This document shows, one piece after another, positions 12,233 to 21,313 of a stretch of DNA of 64,000 nucleotides; position 1 is the stretch's first letter, and the number at the start of each line of letters is the position of its first letter. The position numbers and the translations under genes were made by a program. Source of the DNA: Siphonodentalium dalli (taxonomy: Eukaryota; Mollusca; Scaphopoda; Gadilida; Siphonodentaliidae); assembly GCA_032622095.1 (NCBI GenBank), contig CP136067.1, positions 1,114,001 through 1,178,000 on the forward strand, written 5' to 3'. Under the pieces are notes generated by a model. That model made no database searches. It was given only the letters and a program-made list of their open reading frames with translations, and was not told where the DNA came from.

Positions 12233-12754
12233 TTTCTAGTATCCCAATCTGCCTCCGATTCGAACATTTAAAGAGATGGGTGGCGTTGGCGGTGGGTATG
12301 CTGTTAAAATATTCACCTCCTTCAAAAACCACCATAAACAAACAGAATAGTAAAATATAGACAGACTTTGTTCTTATACCAATCAGAAATATGGCATAAA
12401 CAGTATGTTATCGTCAAATGTTTTCCTTTGTTAGATAAACAAAAGCAAAAAACATTACAGAACCTGGTATTTGTTTAGATCCGGATATGGTAAACATAAA
12501 GAGCCTTCTTTGTTACTGTTTCCTGATATGGAAATAATAAAGAGCGTTTATATCATTTGTGTGTGATTGCCAATATAATTTAGCTGTGTTGTGTAAACAG
12601 AAGCAACACTTCTGGAACACGATCAGACTCTTGTTTACGTACACCACCGTACGTCTTGACGACAATATACTATTTACTCGCTGATTATATTTGGCATATG
12701 AACAAAACTATATATTTTTTAATATTCCTTCTGTTGATGGTGATTTGAACTAAT
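12233..12754. other. Spacer upstream of the candidate first exon
   Basis: AT-rich, with two near-repeats of CTGATATGGAAATAATAAAGAGC type around 12480-12550, the first of which is lost from copy B. A CCAAT at 12570 and a CTATATATTTTTT run at about 12709 lie 185 and 45 bp upstream of the ATG at 12755 and could be promoter parts. This is weak support only. Confidence 0.35.
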
Positions 12755-12824
12755 ATGAATACTTCTGCAACGAATGCCGCCCGTGCCTTTAACGGCGATC
12801 CCACAATCCCTCCGGGATTCCGAA
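12755..12824 (+). CDS. Candidate first coding exon (copy A)
   Basis: ATG opens 23 codons plus one base, MNTSATNAARAF then NGDPTIPPGFR, ending CGAA before a consensus GTGAGT donor at 12825. Composition is GC-richer than the surroundings. Copy B keeps the start, frame and donor with one replacement (Gly to Ser, GGC to AGC). The phase-1 end is the same as that of the exon at 2626-2695. The family is not recognised. It may be the first exon of the gene whose last exons lie at the start of each block, in which case the gene would run from copy A into copy B. That is inference. Confidence 0.4.
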
Positions 12825-13104
12825 GTGAGTGTGACTTTTTATTGTTTCTTGCTAAATTCACGATTGTGTGGATACAATGTTAATATTGCACGCGTGAGTG
12901 ATGGATTCGTCCATAGCCACCCTAGCTACAGGGGTCAATCACTAAAAAAATACCATGCAGGGTAACCCATTATCTTATGTGCAGGGGATATTGATGAATT
13001 TTGATCGCAAATGAGTATATGCTCAATATAGGTCAGATAGATATAAACCTTGTATTAATGCATATACTCATGATAGCGGTGTCGCGCCAGGGGACATGTG
13101 ATTG

Positions 13105-14020
13105 TACCCGGCCACCATGCATGGTACCACATTATACCCAGGTGTAACCCATTATACCCGGGTACCATGCAGGGTAACCCACTATACCCACGTACCATGC
13201 AGGGTAACCCATTATACCCGGGTAACCCAATATACCCGGGTAACCCATTGTACCCTGGTAACCCATTATACCCGGCCATAATAAGGGTAACCCATTATAC
13301 CCGAGCACCCATTATACCTGGGTACCCAATATACGCAGGTAACCAATTATACCTGGGTAACCCATTATACCCGGCCATCATGCAGGGTAATCCATTATAC
13401 CCGGGTACCCCATTATATTCCAGGTACCCCATTATACCCGGGTAACCCATTATACCCGGGTACCCCATTATATTCCAGGTAACCCATTATACCCGGGTAC
13501 CCCATTATATCCCAGGTAACCCATTATACCCGGATACCCCATTATACGCAGGTAACCAATTATACCTGGGTAACCCATTATACCCGGCCATCATGCAGGG
13601 TAATCCATTATACCCAGGTAACCCATTATAACCGGGTACCCCATTATATTCCAGGTACCCCATTTTACCCGGGTACCCCATTATATTCCAGGTAACCCAC
13701 TATACCCGGGTACCCCATTATATCCCAGGTAACCCATTATACCCGTGTACCCCATTATACCCGGGTACCCCATTATATTCCAGGTAACCCATTATACCCG
13801 GGTACCCCATTATATCCCATTATACCCGGATACCCCATTATACGCAGGTAACCAATTATACCTGGGTAACCCATTATACCCGGCCATCATGCAGGGTAAT
13901 CCATTATACCCAGGTAACCCATTATACCTGGGTACCCCATTATATCCCGGGTACCCCATTATACCCGGGTACCCCATTATACCCGGGTAACCCATTATAC
14001 CCGTGTACCCCATTCTACCT
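13105..14020. repeat. 18-bp minisatellite (GGTAACCCATTATACCCG)
   Basis: About 50 units of 18 bp, alternating GTAACCCATTATACCCGG with GTACCCCATTATATTCCAG and occasional CCATCATGCAGG interruptions. Because 18 is a multiple of six, both strands stay open for long stretches, encoding NPLYPG-like and GYNGLP-like hexapeptides. Copy B differs in number and order of units. I treat it as non-coding because start codons, splice sites and flanks do not support a gene. Confidence 0.9.
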
Positions 14021-14566
14021 GGCCATAAATTGTGCGTAACTGGAGTCTGGCGACCAAACAGACCCTAAAATGTTGATAAATTACCGATTGTGAGATACCT
14101 ATGCTATTGGTGGTCACATTTGGTGTTAAATCGTCCATAGTAAAAAAATATATGGGAACCCTATTAACCCGGCCACAATTTATATAGGTCACCTGATTAT
14201 ACATGTGATGTTTGGTGGCGATCGGGTGAGGGCTGTCGGGTGTGCCAAAGGATTTAGTAATGTAGAAGAGTAAAATCCAAGATGGTTGCCAGCGACCATG
14301 TTTTTCATCGAAAATGGTTCCTAAAACCCAAACATGCCTGTAAATTTCAAATCATTTCGACAATAAGTGTGGCTGTGTGGTGTGCCGACGCCCGACGGAT
14401 TCAAATATGAAATCCAATATGGTCGCTGGTGGCCATATTTTTTTTAACAGAATTTTGAAAAAAGAATGGTAAACTCCCATCATGATCTATAGAGGTCATC
14501 CCGAAGATCCGTGCGAAGTTTGCTGACGATGGAATGAGATATGTGTGACCTGTAGGTGTGCTAAAT
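14021..14566. repeat. Diverged dispersed repeat, AATCCAAGATGG theme
   Basis: Contains segments with GGTGACGATCGG, GTGTGCCAAAGGATTTAGTA and AAATCCAAGATGGTTGCC that recur with variation at 14400-14560, 15280-15400 and 15480-15600. This looks like an old, loosely tandem repeat of about 150-200 bp. A 42-bp segment at 14468-14509 is single here but triplicated in copy B. Confidence 0.5.
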
Positions 14567-14724
14567 ACACAGAACGACCCGATGTGTAAATGAGTTTGTC
14601 GATACGACACGAGTGCTGTCGCTGAAGGATAGAACGAGAGACGCTTGCGCCTCGAGTTCTATCCTTCCGCGACAGCACGAGTGCCGTATCAACAAACTCG
14701 TTTACACATCGTGTCGTTCTGTGT
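14567..14724. repeat. 158-bp foldback (copy A)
   Basis: Arms of about 70 bp from ACACAGAACGAC on the left to GTCGTTCTGTGT on the right, enclosing GATGTGTAAATGAGTTTGT and CTGTCGC-GAAGGATAGAAC, with a loop of about 20 bp around GAGACGCTTGCGCCTC. It is more GC-rich than its surroundings. The copy-B version at 44087-44244 pairs slightly better. No transposase-type termini or target duplication were recognised. Confidence 0.8.
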
Positions 14725-15020
14725 TTATTACACGCTTCGCGTCCTAGTATCCGTGCATTAAAAATACAGGATTATAAGGTTTATTTAGACTCATACAGGG
14801 CGTGTTTGTCATGTGTGATGATTCTTTTATTTAAATAGTTCCAGTTTCATGGTTGAGGCGAACGTCATTCTACGTCAACGAGATGCGTAGGGAACGTTCC
14901 ATACGGATTTGTAAATATGGAACAGCAATAACGCTGTACGTCTAGGAATAAAGGATTTAGTCATACAAAGAGTAACATCCAAGGTGGACGCTGACAGCCA
15001 TGTGTTTAACAGAATTCGGT

Positions 15021-15247
15021 TGATTGATTGATTGATTGATTGGGGTTTATTGTCGCTTTAGCCACTAAGGCCATATCACGACATTGCCAGTTTTAGTGGT
15101 GGAGGAAATCCGCACACTTGCGACTAATCTAACAGTGATTTAAATGGCTGATAAACTCGTCAACCATGTGCGGCAAACCACCGACCATCGGCGAGTAACT
15201 GGCAACTCCACCAGATAACGATTTCGAGCTACAAAGTCCACGATGGA
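15021..15247 (-). mobile_element. SINE-like retroposon with (AATC)n tail (copy A)
   Basis: Flanked by a perfect 13-bp target duplication AACAGAATTCGGT (15008-15020 and 15248-15260). On the minus strand it ends GCGACAATAAACCCC followed by (AATC)n. It contains GTTACTCGCCGATGGTCGGT and TTTCCTCCACCA, segments that I recall from common bivalve SINE or LINE 3' ends. No clear tRNA-type A and B boxes were found, so it could be a truncated LINE tail. The same insertion and duplication are in copy B, so it predates the block duplication. Confidence 0.75.
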
Positions 15248-15260
15248 AACAGAATTCGGT

Positions 15261-15874
15261 AAAAACGGTAAAGCTCCCATCTATAGCTCACCCCGCGAAT
15301 CCATATAAAGTTTGGTGACGATCGGATAAGGGGTGTGGCAAAGAATTAATGATGCAAAGAGCAAAATCCAAGATGGCTGCCGACGTCCATGTTTTTCATT
15401 CAATAGTTCCCGCATCACGAGGTGATCCAAAAACATTCCTGTGAATTTTCAAAACTTTTCACAGATAATATCGGCTGCATGTTGTGCTAGTGACGTCATG
15501 TTTTTGAACGAAATTCGTGAAACAAATGGTAAGCTCCCACCTACAAGGTCACCCGATGATTCATTTGAATTTTGGTGACAATCGGATGAGAGATGTGCCG
15601 GCGCAAACTACCACTAATGCGAAATATTTCTGTAAAATGACTTGAACAACCAAGTCCATAAATTATGACAGTACATTTAAGGTTTGAAACACCAAACCAG
15701 ATTGTACATATTATCAAACCAAACCAAAAGCCCAAAGCAGTTTATACATATATAGTGTCAAAGGTTTGATACACAGGCTCCCTGTGGGAGATTTGCACAT
15801 ATATATATATGAGAACGCACTGACACATGATCTTTAATGCTGCACCAGCGCAGCTGACGCCAATAAAATGTTAT
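15261..15874. other. Spacer with AATCCAAGATGG repeats
   Basis: Continues the diverged repeat described at 14021-14566 (units near 15280 and 15480). It then has AT-rich sequence with direct repeats of CCAAACCA and a degenerate hairpin around 15775-15830 related to the P1 and GGGGCTCC families. No gene seen. Confidence 0.45.
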
Positions 15875-16155
15875 GGAAGGTAAGGTTCATAAATGTCTTC
15901 TGATTTTTGTGCAAATATCGAAAAAAAAGAAAAGAAGAAGGTAATATTCTTAAATTCTTCTGATTTTTGTGCGAATATAAAAAAAAAAAAAATGTCTTCT
16001 GATTTTTGTGCGAATGTCAAAAAAAAGAAAAGAAAAAGAAGGTAATGTTCATAAATGTCTTCTGATTTTTGTGCTAATGTCCAAAAAAGAAAAGAAAAAG
16101 AAGGTAATGTTCATAAATGTCTTCTGATTTTTGTGCGAATATCCCAATAAAAATA
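15875..16155. repeat. ~60-bp A-rich tandem repeat
   Basis: Four to five units of GTAATGTTCATAAATGTCTT followed by CTGATTTTTGTGCGAATAT and a variable A/AAG tract. Copy B has the same array (45425-45720) with different tract lengths. Confidence 0.8.
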
Positions 16156-16698
16156 GAAAAGAATCAATTTTGCACCATAAAATATATTTCCAAGATGAAA
16201 TATAACTCATATATGAATGCATATGCATTTCTATGACCCCCCCCCCCCCATTTTCTACTAGTACACATGTGCACATTAGCACTACTCTTAAGCCCTTGAA
16301 CAATTGTTTGATTCTATAGTGGTGCTAAGTCCGTAATTCCATGCATCAGTGAAGTTATTTCTCTGCAATGGACTGTGTCTGCCTGGCACAGATGTCCTTG
16401 TGTTAGTTTTATTAGTATTAGTATTGCTGAAATAGGTGCCCTGGTCATAAATTGAATAATATTGAGTTATTTAGAGTGTTTTTCATCCTGTTGTTCTTCT
16501 ATTGTGCTAATTTGTGCATAGATTCTGAAAAAATGAGATCTTAATCCACCAAATGTGCTAAAATAATGGCACAATCAACCCAAATCATCAATACATGTTG
16601 TTTTAAATGTTATTTCTAAGTCATAAAATCCATAAAACATGTTTTGTATTCATGCTTTAAACAGCAAGGGCCATGATCAGTAAATATACATTGGATTC
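16156..16698. other. Spacer related to 3860-4130 and 17650-17940
   Basis: Includes a short C-tract at 16239-16248. Shares an ordered set of segments (a GAATAT/GCAAATATTT part, ATGCATATGSATTTCTAT, GTGCACATTAGCACTACTCT and GTGGTGCTAAGTCCGTAATT) with two other places in each block, so the block itself contains an older three-fold internal duplication. No gene seen. Confidence 0.5.
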
Positions 16699-17126
16699 AA
16701 GCCTAAGTTTAGTGTGCCTGTCATATGCAGAATGAGGTCCCCATAGGGTGAATTTAGTGGCCCTATCTAACATAGCAGGCTAGCATCACTAAATTCACCC
16801 TCTGGGGACCTCATTCTGCTTAGGCCCCATCTTCTCTGGAAAGTTTCTTAATTATAAAATTTCTAGAGACTTCTTGACATAGATCCTATTTCTTTTTTAG
16901 TTTAGTTTCTCCATATCCCCAAATTGGCAGACGACACATTGCATAATCAAGGTTCCCAATGGGTGTACATCACAATATTCACCATTCGGGAACTTCAATC
17001 TGAGTCTATGTCTCCCATAGCAGATGAGGCCTAAGCAGAATGAGGTCCCCATGGGATAGTGTCACTAAATTCACCCTCTGGGGACCTTTATTCTGTAAAT
17101 GACAGGCACAGTAAACTCAGACTTGG
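16699..17126. mobile_element. Second inverted-repeat element with GAGGTCCCC hairpins (copy A)
   Basis: Outer inverted repeats AAGCCTAAGTTTAGTGTGCC and its counterpart GGCACAGTAAACTCAGACTT. A full hairpin lies at 16727-16819 and one with an internal deletion at 17035-17096. A diverged relative of 11773-12232. The copy at about 46262-46690 in block B is nearly identical. Confidence 0.65.
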
Positions 17127-17129
17127 TTA

Positions 17130-17520
17130 ATAGCGATTGGACCCACATACAGGGGGCGTACAGCATGACTGGGGGGTAAGGGGTGTAGCCATGGGCATAG
17201 GAACCGGGGGGGGGGGGTGGTAAATAGCGATTGGACCCACATACACGTACATGTAGGCAGGGGCGTAGGAACCGGGGGGGGTGTAAGGGGGGGTAAATAG
17301 CGATTGGACCCACATACACCTACATGTAGGCAGGGGCGTAGGAACCAGGGGGGGGTAAATAGCGATTGGACCCACATACACATACATGTAGGCAGGGGCG
17401 TAGGAACTGGGGGGGGGGGGGGTAAATAGCGATTGGACCCACATACACCTACATGTAAGCAGGGGTGTAGGAACCGGGGGGGGGGGGGGTAAAAAGCGAT
17501 TGAACCCACATACACCTACA
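17130..17520. repeat. G-tract minisatellite (~62 bp unit)
   Basis: Six units of GTAAATAGCGATTGGACCCA, CATACACCTACATGTAGGCA, GGGGCGTAGGAACC and a G-run of 7-14. On the minus strand the long C-runs give low-complexity proline-rich reading frames, which are not genes. Run lengths differ from copy B (46709-47100). Confidence 0.9.
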
Positions 17521-18028
17521 TGTAGGTTGATATTTTGAAGGTTTCGCATGTCAGTTGTAATGTAACATGAAGTTGTGATGCAGATGTTGGGTTAAATCAG
17601 CTAAATTAATGAAATTATATGTTTTTTATGAATAAGAGGAATCTTAATGTGCAAATATTTCTTCTGATTATTTGCGAATGTCAAACAATAGATTCAATAT
17701 TTCCCCATATAAATGTAATATATTTCCATATATTACTATACATGTACATTGTACATGTACATGTATATACTATATCAATGCATATGGATTTATATGTGTC
17801 TTGAACTGTTTTCCCCTTTTCCCTGTGCGTATTACCACTTTTCTTCAGTCCTGGAACTCGCATTTTAATATCTGAAGTGATGATAAGCCTTCAATTCCAT
17901 GCAACAGTCAATTGATTTCTATTTAGGGGAGCAAACTTAACACAAACTCTTTGGCTTGTTGTTTAATTCCCTTTCCAATCAATCAATCCATCTATTTATA
18001 CTGTTATATTTCTTATTGTCAAAACGGT
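17521..18028. other. Spacer, start of the near-identical segment
   Basis: From 17521 the two blocks align with a constant offset of 29579 to the end. Contains ACATGTACATTGTACATGTA-type alternating sequence at 17748-17764. A single difference from copy B was found by eye in the whole 3.76 kb (A versus C at 17883). No gene seen. Confidence 0.5.
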
Positions 18029-18508
18029 TGTCAATTGTTCATATGTGATCCGCCATATCAAATCCAGTCGTAAGTCGGGATATTTTTTTTACCCTGTGCC
18101 AATGCATTCTCTTATATATGCGAGTCGACCATAGGCCGCCTCGCATATATAAGAGAATGCATTGGCCTAACAATTTTTTATCATGTTTTTTAAATAAATG
18201 TTTCTTACAATTTTTAGGACATAAAATAAAAAACATCAATTACCCTGCAGGGAGCCCCACACATATATAGAAGCATATAGAAGAGTGTCGTCTGCTCATG
18301 TTTGTCTGGGGCTCTGTATGGGTGAAATTATAAAATTGTTAAAGAATACAAGAACAAATTATTAAAATTGTAAAAAATTGTTAGGCCAATGCATTCTCTT
18401 ATATATGCGAGGCGACCTATGATCGACTCGCATATATAAGAGAATGCATTGGCACAGGGTAAAAAAAATCCCGACTTACGACTGGATTTGATATGGCGGG
18501 TCTATTAA
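18029..18508. mobile_element. Inverted-repeat element carrying two P1 hairpins (copy A)
   Basis: Outer inverted repeats share CCGCCATATCAAATCCAGTC and GTAAGTCGGGAT at each end. Complete P1 hairpins lie at 18098-18167 and 18385-18453. The interior has AAAATTGTTAAAGAATACAA, shared with other P1-bearing MITEs, and a GGGGCTCC-family segment at about 18248-18325. The left end shows no clear TTAA. The right end abuts CTATTAACCC. Confidence 0.7.
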
Positions 18509-18587
18509 CCCATAGAGAGCCCCACACAGCCTGGAGCAGACGACACTATGCAGTGCATGCTTCCATCTGTGTGAGGCTCCCTGTGGG
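18509..18587. repeat. GGGGCTCC-family hairpin
   Basis: Arms CCCATAGAGAGCCCCACACAG and CTGTGTGAGGCTCCCTGTGGG enclose GAGCAGACGACACTATGCAG. Related degenerate copies occur at about 11535, 18248, 19870, 41140 and 51150. A foldback family distinct from P1. Confidence 0.75.
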
Positions 18588-19248
18588 TGGCGGGTCACAT
18601 ATATGTTACCTGTATTAGGATTGGAATAAAATATATTTACACTAACCGATTTCTCTCCATTACACTGGGTATGACTCAAATGGATATATTTAATATTAGT
18701 TTTGCTGAAATGGTGGATGCGCTGGTCATAAATTGATTAATTTGGTGTTATTTCAGTTCATAAATGGTTGCTATAGCATACTATTGTTCTTGTCATATGA
18801 ATAAGTTTTGAAAAACCTCCGAAGTAGGTCTTACCCGGTAGTTCACCAGATGTGCTCATAGAATGGTACAATGAACCTAAATCATGAATACCGGTACATG
18901 TTGGATTTTAAAAACTTCAGTTATGGATACAAAATATATATTTCATGGAATTTTTGTGACTTAGAAATAGCATTTATGTATCACAATCACAATGCATGCA
19001 TTTGTTTTAAATATTATTTCTAACTCACCCAAATGCCATAAAGCATAAGTTTTGTATCCATGCGTTTGACCAGCAAGGACCATGATAGGTACATGTACAT
19101 GTAGATATACAGTTAGATTAGGTGAATACCAATTGGGACACACACATGTTGATACTTTGAAGTATATGCACAAGTCACATTCGATATCAATGATACTGTA
19201 GATGTTTAAATTTCGTGGATGTACATATATACCGGTATAGAGGATCTC
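18588..19248. other. Spacer, no gene seen
   Basis: AT-rich. It repeats some segments of 16430-16680 in diverged form (CTGGTCATAAATTG, GTTTTGTATCCATGC, AGCAAGGACCATGAT), supporting an older internal duplication within the block. Contains the alternating GGTACATGTACATGTAGATA near 19088. Confidence 0.45.
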
Positions 19249-19370
19249 ACATGAGTTTCTATTTTATCAACCAAGTTCATTAAATTCGATTTGAGCCGAG
19301 GTTTACCGAGGCTCAAATAGAATTTAGTGGACAAGGTTGATAAATTACGTATAAAATAGAACGAGTTTGA
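19249..19370. repeat. 122-bp foldback (TCTATTTTAT arms)
   Basis: Left arm GAGTTTCTATTTTATCAACC continuing to CGATTTGAGCC, right arm GGCTCAAATAGAATTTAGTG continuing to ATAAAATAGAAC. The loop is GAGGTTTACCGA. Interruptions are small. Probable MITE, superfamily not determined. The copy in block B is at 48828-48949. Confidence 0.7.
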
Positions 19371-19639
19371 GATACCTTTTATCACATTGTCAAATAAACG
19401 CGAAGTATTCATCGAAAACAACAATCATAAACTTCAGCGATCGCAGGTCATTTAAATAATGGGGTGATGTCATCGCACGCGCTAATATTACATGTGTGTC
19501 TTACCAATAATTATGAAGCTGGTTGTGTGGGTTAATTATGTGATAAACCAATTTAATGTATATGTATGTGCCACGCCCTGTTACTGAAACTGAAACCGTT
19601 TCATTTGGACTTGGAATGAGTAAGTTTTCGAATAAAGTA

Positions 19640-19852
19640 CAGTAATGCCCTAAATAATCGACTCCTTAACCACAGCAGAATTATGGGTAATTTTTCAGGA
19701 TTTAGTCGGAAATATGGCTTGTTGCCATTCATCGGAAAGCTCTCACTGAGAGCTTTCCGATGAATGGCAACAAGCCATATTTCCGACTAAATCTTGAAAA
19801 GTTACCCATAATTCTGCTGTGGTTAAGGAGTCGATTATTTAGGGCATTACTG
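19640..19852. mobile_element. Mariner-type foldback MITE, 213 bp (copy A)
   Basis: Flanked by TA on both sides, with termini CAGTAATGCCC and GGGCATTACTG. Nearly the whole element is one hairpin with a short loop at CTCACTGAGAG. TA duplication and short CAGT termini fit a Tc1/mariner non-autonomous element. A shorter relative (129 bp) sits at 39924-40052. Confidence 0.85.
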
Positions 19853-20452
19853 TATGTCCGGCATCATTCCACAGGGAGCCCCACACAGATGGAAGAATGC
19901 ACTAGAGAGTGTTGTCTGCTCCACTATGTGGTGCTCTATGAGTTCTAGTATGTAATTATCATATTATTTTCACATACAATACTCAGTTGATGTAAAGCAC
20001 ACAATATTATGTTATGTTTGATGTTGATAAGGCCAAAACCAAATATTCCTGTGTTTCTGGTGACATGCAAGAAAAAAATAGGGGCGGGCAGTGGCTTTTC
20101 ATTTTATTTTTTCATTTTATCTTCAATTTTGCTTCTCCTTGTTTTTATTGTACTCACTGATGTACAATAAAATAATAAAACTAAGTACATAATATTAGAA
20201 TATAGTGTAATTTATTGTTTTATTGAAAAACACATGAAAAAATAAGTTTGATTCGGCTGTGACCTAATTGAAGTGTGGTATAATTTCCGGTTTAACAGTA
20301 CACAAGATGTGTCTATTTTACATGGAAATGAATCAGTTTACACGGAAAATAAAATTGAATGCATACTAATTTTGCAAAATTGCCGGAATAGGGGCGGGTG
20401 TGGGTCACCAGAAACACAGGTCTTTTTTATTTTACTCTGTTGAAGAGTTAAT
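19853..20452. other. Spacer, no gene seen
   Basis: Contains a GGGGCTCC-family relic at about 19868-19940. It also has an inverted pair of CCTGTGTTTCTGGTGAC (20049) and GTCACCAGAAACACAGG (20404) with ATAGGGGCGGG on both inner sides, marking a roughly 370-bp inverted-repeat element (about 20048-20421). Confidence 0.55.
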
Positions 20453-20960
20453 CCTTTCTGTACTAAATGAATTCTCCCATTCAGTTATAAAAGTACACAT
20501 TAGAATGGTCTATTATTCATCTGGAGGGATATTATCCTTGGCTAATGACATCCATGCATAGAGAACGCTGTTGACAGATTCAGACATTGAGTTACAGCAT
20601 CCCTTTCTGTACTAAATGGATTCTCCCATTCAGTTATAAAAATACACATTAGAATGGTCTATTATTCATCTGGAAGTACATTATCCTTGGCTAATGACAT
20701 CCATGCATAGAGAACGCTGTTGACAGATTCAGACATTGAGTTACAGTATCCCTTTCTGTACTAAATGGATTCTCCCATTCAGTTATAAAAATACACATTA
20801 GAATGGTCTATTATTCATCTGGAAGTACATTATCCTTGGCTAATGACATCCATGCATAGAGAACGCTGTTGACAGATTCAGACATTGAGTTACAGTATCC
20901 CTTTCTGTACTAAATGGATTCTCCCATTCAGTTATAAAAATACACATTGGAACAGTCTAT
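20453..20960. repeat. 148-bp tandem repeat, ~3.4 units
   Basis: CCTTTCTGTACTAAATGGAT begins units at 20453, 20602, 20751 and 20899. The first unit is the most diverged (AATGAATTC, GGAGGGATAT). The units contain GCATAGAGAACGCTGTTGAC and are otherwise nearly identical. The array is the same in copy B. Confidence 0.9.
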
Positions 20961-21050
20961 TATTCATTCAAGTAATAAAAGCAGACAACAGACAGAAAAT
21001 CAGATAATACATGTATAAGAGCAGAATGATTCATATTCATTGGTATTTAA

Positions 21051-21277
21051 CCCTTTACCCAACAGAACGGCCCTGTGCCAATGCCATAGGTCGCCTCGCA
21101 TATATAAGAGAATGCATTGGCTTAACACATTAAAAATTATAAAATTGTTAAAGAATGTAAGAAAAAATGGTAAAAAGTGTTAAAAAAAAGATTTTTTTTA
21201 GGCCAATGCATTCTCTTATATATGCGAGGCGACCTATGGTCGACTCGCATATATAAGAGAATGCATTGGCACAGGGC
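21051..21277. mobile_element. piggyBac-type MITE, cut by the RT unit (copy A)
   Basis: TTAA at 21047-21050 followed by CCCTTTACCCAACAGAACGG. It contains a P1 hairpin lacking its left arm (21077-21121), TTAACACATTAAAAATTATA and a complete P1 hairpin (21202-21270). Intact relatives (62531-62912, 50630-50988) continue CATAACTGTAACCATCACAA for another ~130 bp. Here that part is replaced by the sequence leading into the RT gene. Confidence 0.8.
21202..21270. promoter_or_regulatory. P1 hairpin with TATA box facing the RT gene
   Basis: Complete P1 hairpin. Its right arm carries TATATAAG at 21250-21257. An initiator-like TCATTCC (A at 21282) lies 32 bp downstream and the RT start codon at 21314. This is textbook TATA-to-start spacing, so the MITE arm may supply the TATA box and the adjoining RT unit the initiator. 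The left arm carries the same box in the opposite direction. The promoter role is inferred from motif and spacing only. Confidence 0.5.
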
Positions 21278-21313
21278 CATCATTCCACATTTAGCCAATC
21301 ACAGTACAGTGAG

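Larger units (their letters stand above)
1209..21277 (+). repeat. Large direct duplication, copy A (20.1 kb)
   Basis: From CAATTTATACACAC at 1209 to CACAGGGC at 21277 this block aligns in the same orientation with 28894-50856. Both copies keep the same order of minisatellites, exons, MITEs, SINE-like insertion and hairpins. Differences are substitutions of roughly 0.5-2%, minisatellite unit numbers, a 300-bp deletion after the first hairpin in copy B and a 4.2-kb extra segment in copy B. The final 3.76 kb (17521-21277) is co-linear with 47100-50856 without indels. The right breakpoint lies just outside the last hairpin of a MITE. The block is either a true segmental duplication or a haplotype duplication introduced by assembly. 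Confidence 0.95.

Noticed and set aside
13055-14013. Hexapeptide-repeat ORFs (NPLYPG, GYNGLP) on both strands
   Set aside because: The 18-bp minisatellite is open in several frames by arithmetic alone. Unit number and order differ between the copies, and no gene signals flank it.
17071-17549. Proline-rich ORFs on the minus strand, also at 46634-47094
   Set aside because: Produced by C-tracts and a ~62-bp minisatellite in three overlapping frames, with no constraint visible.
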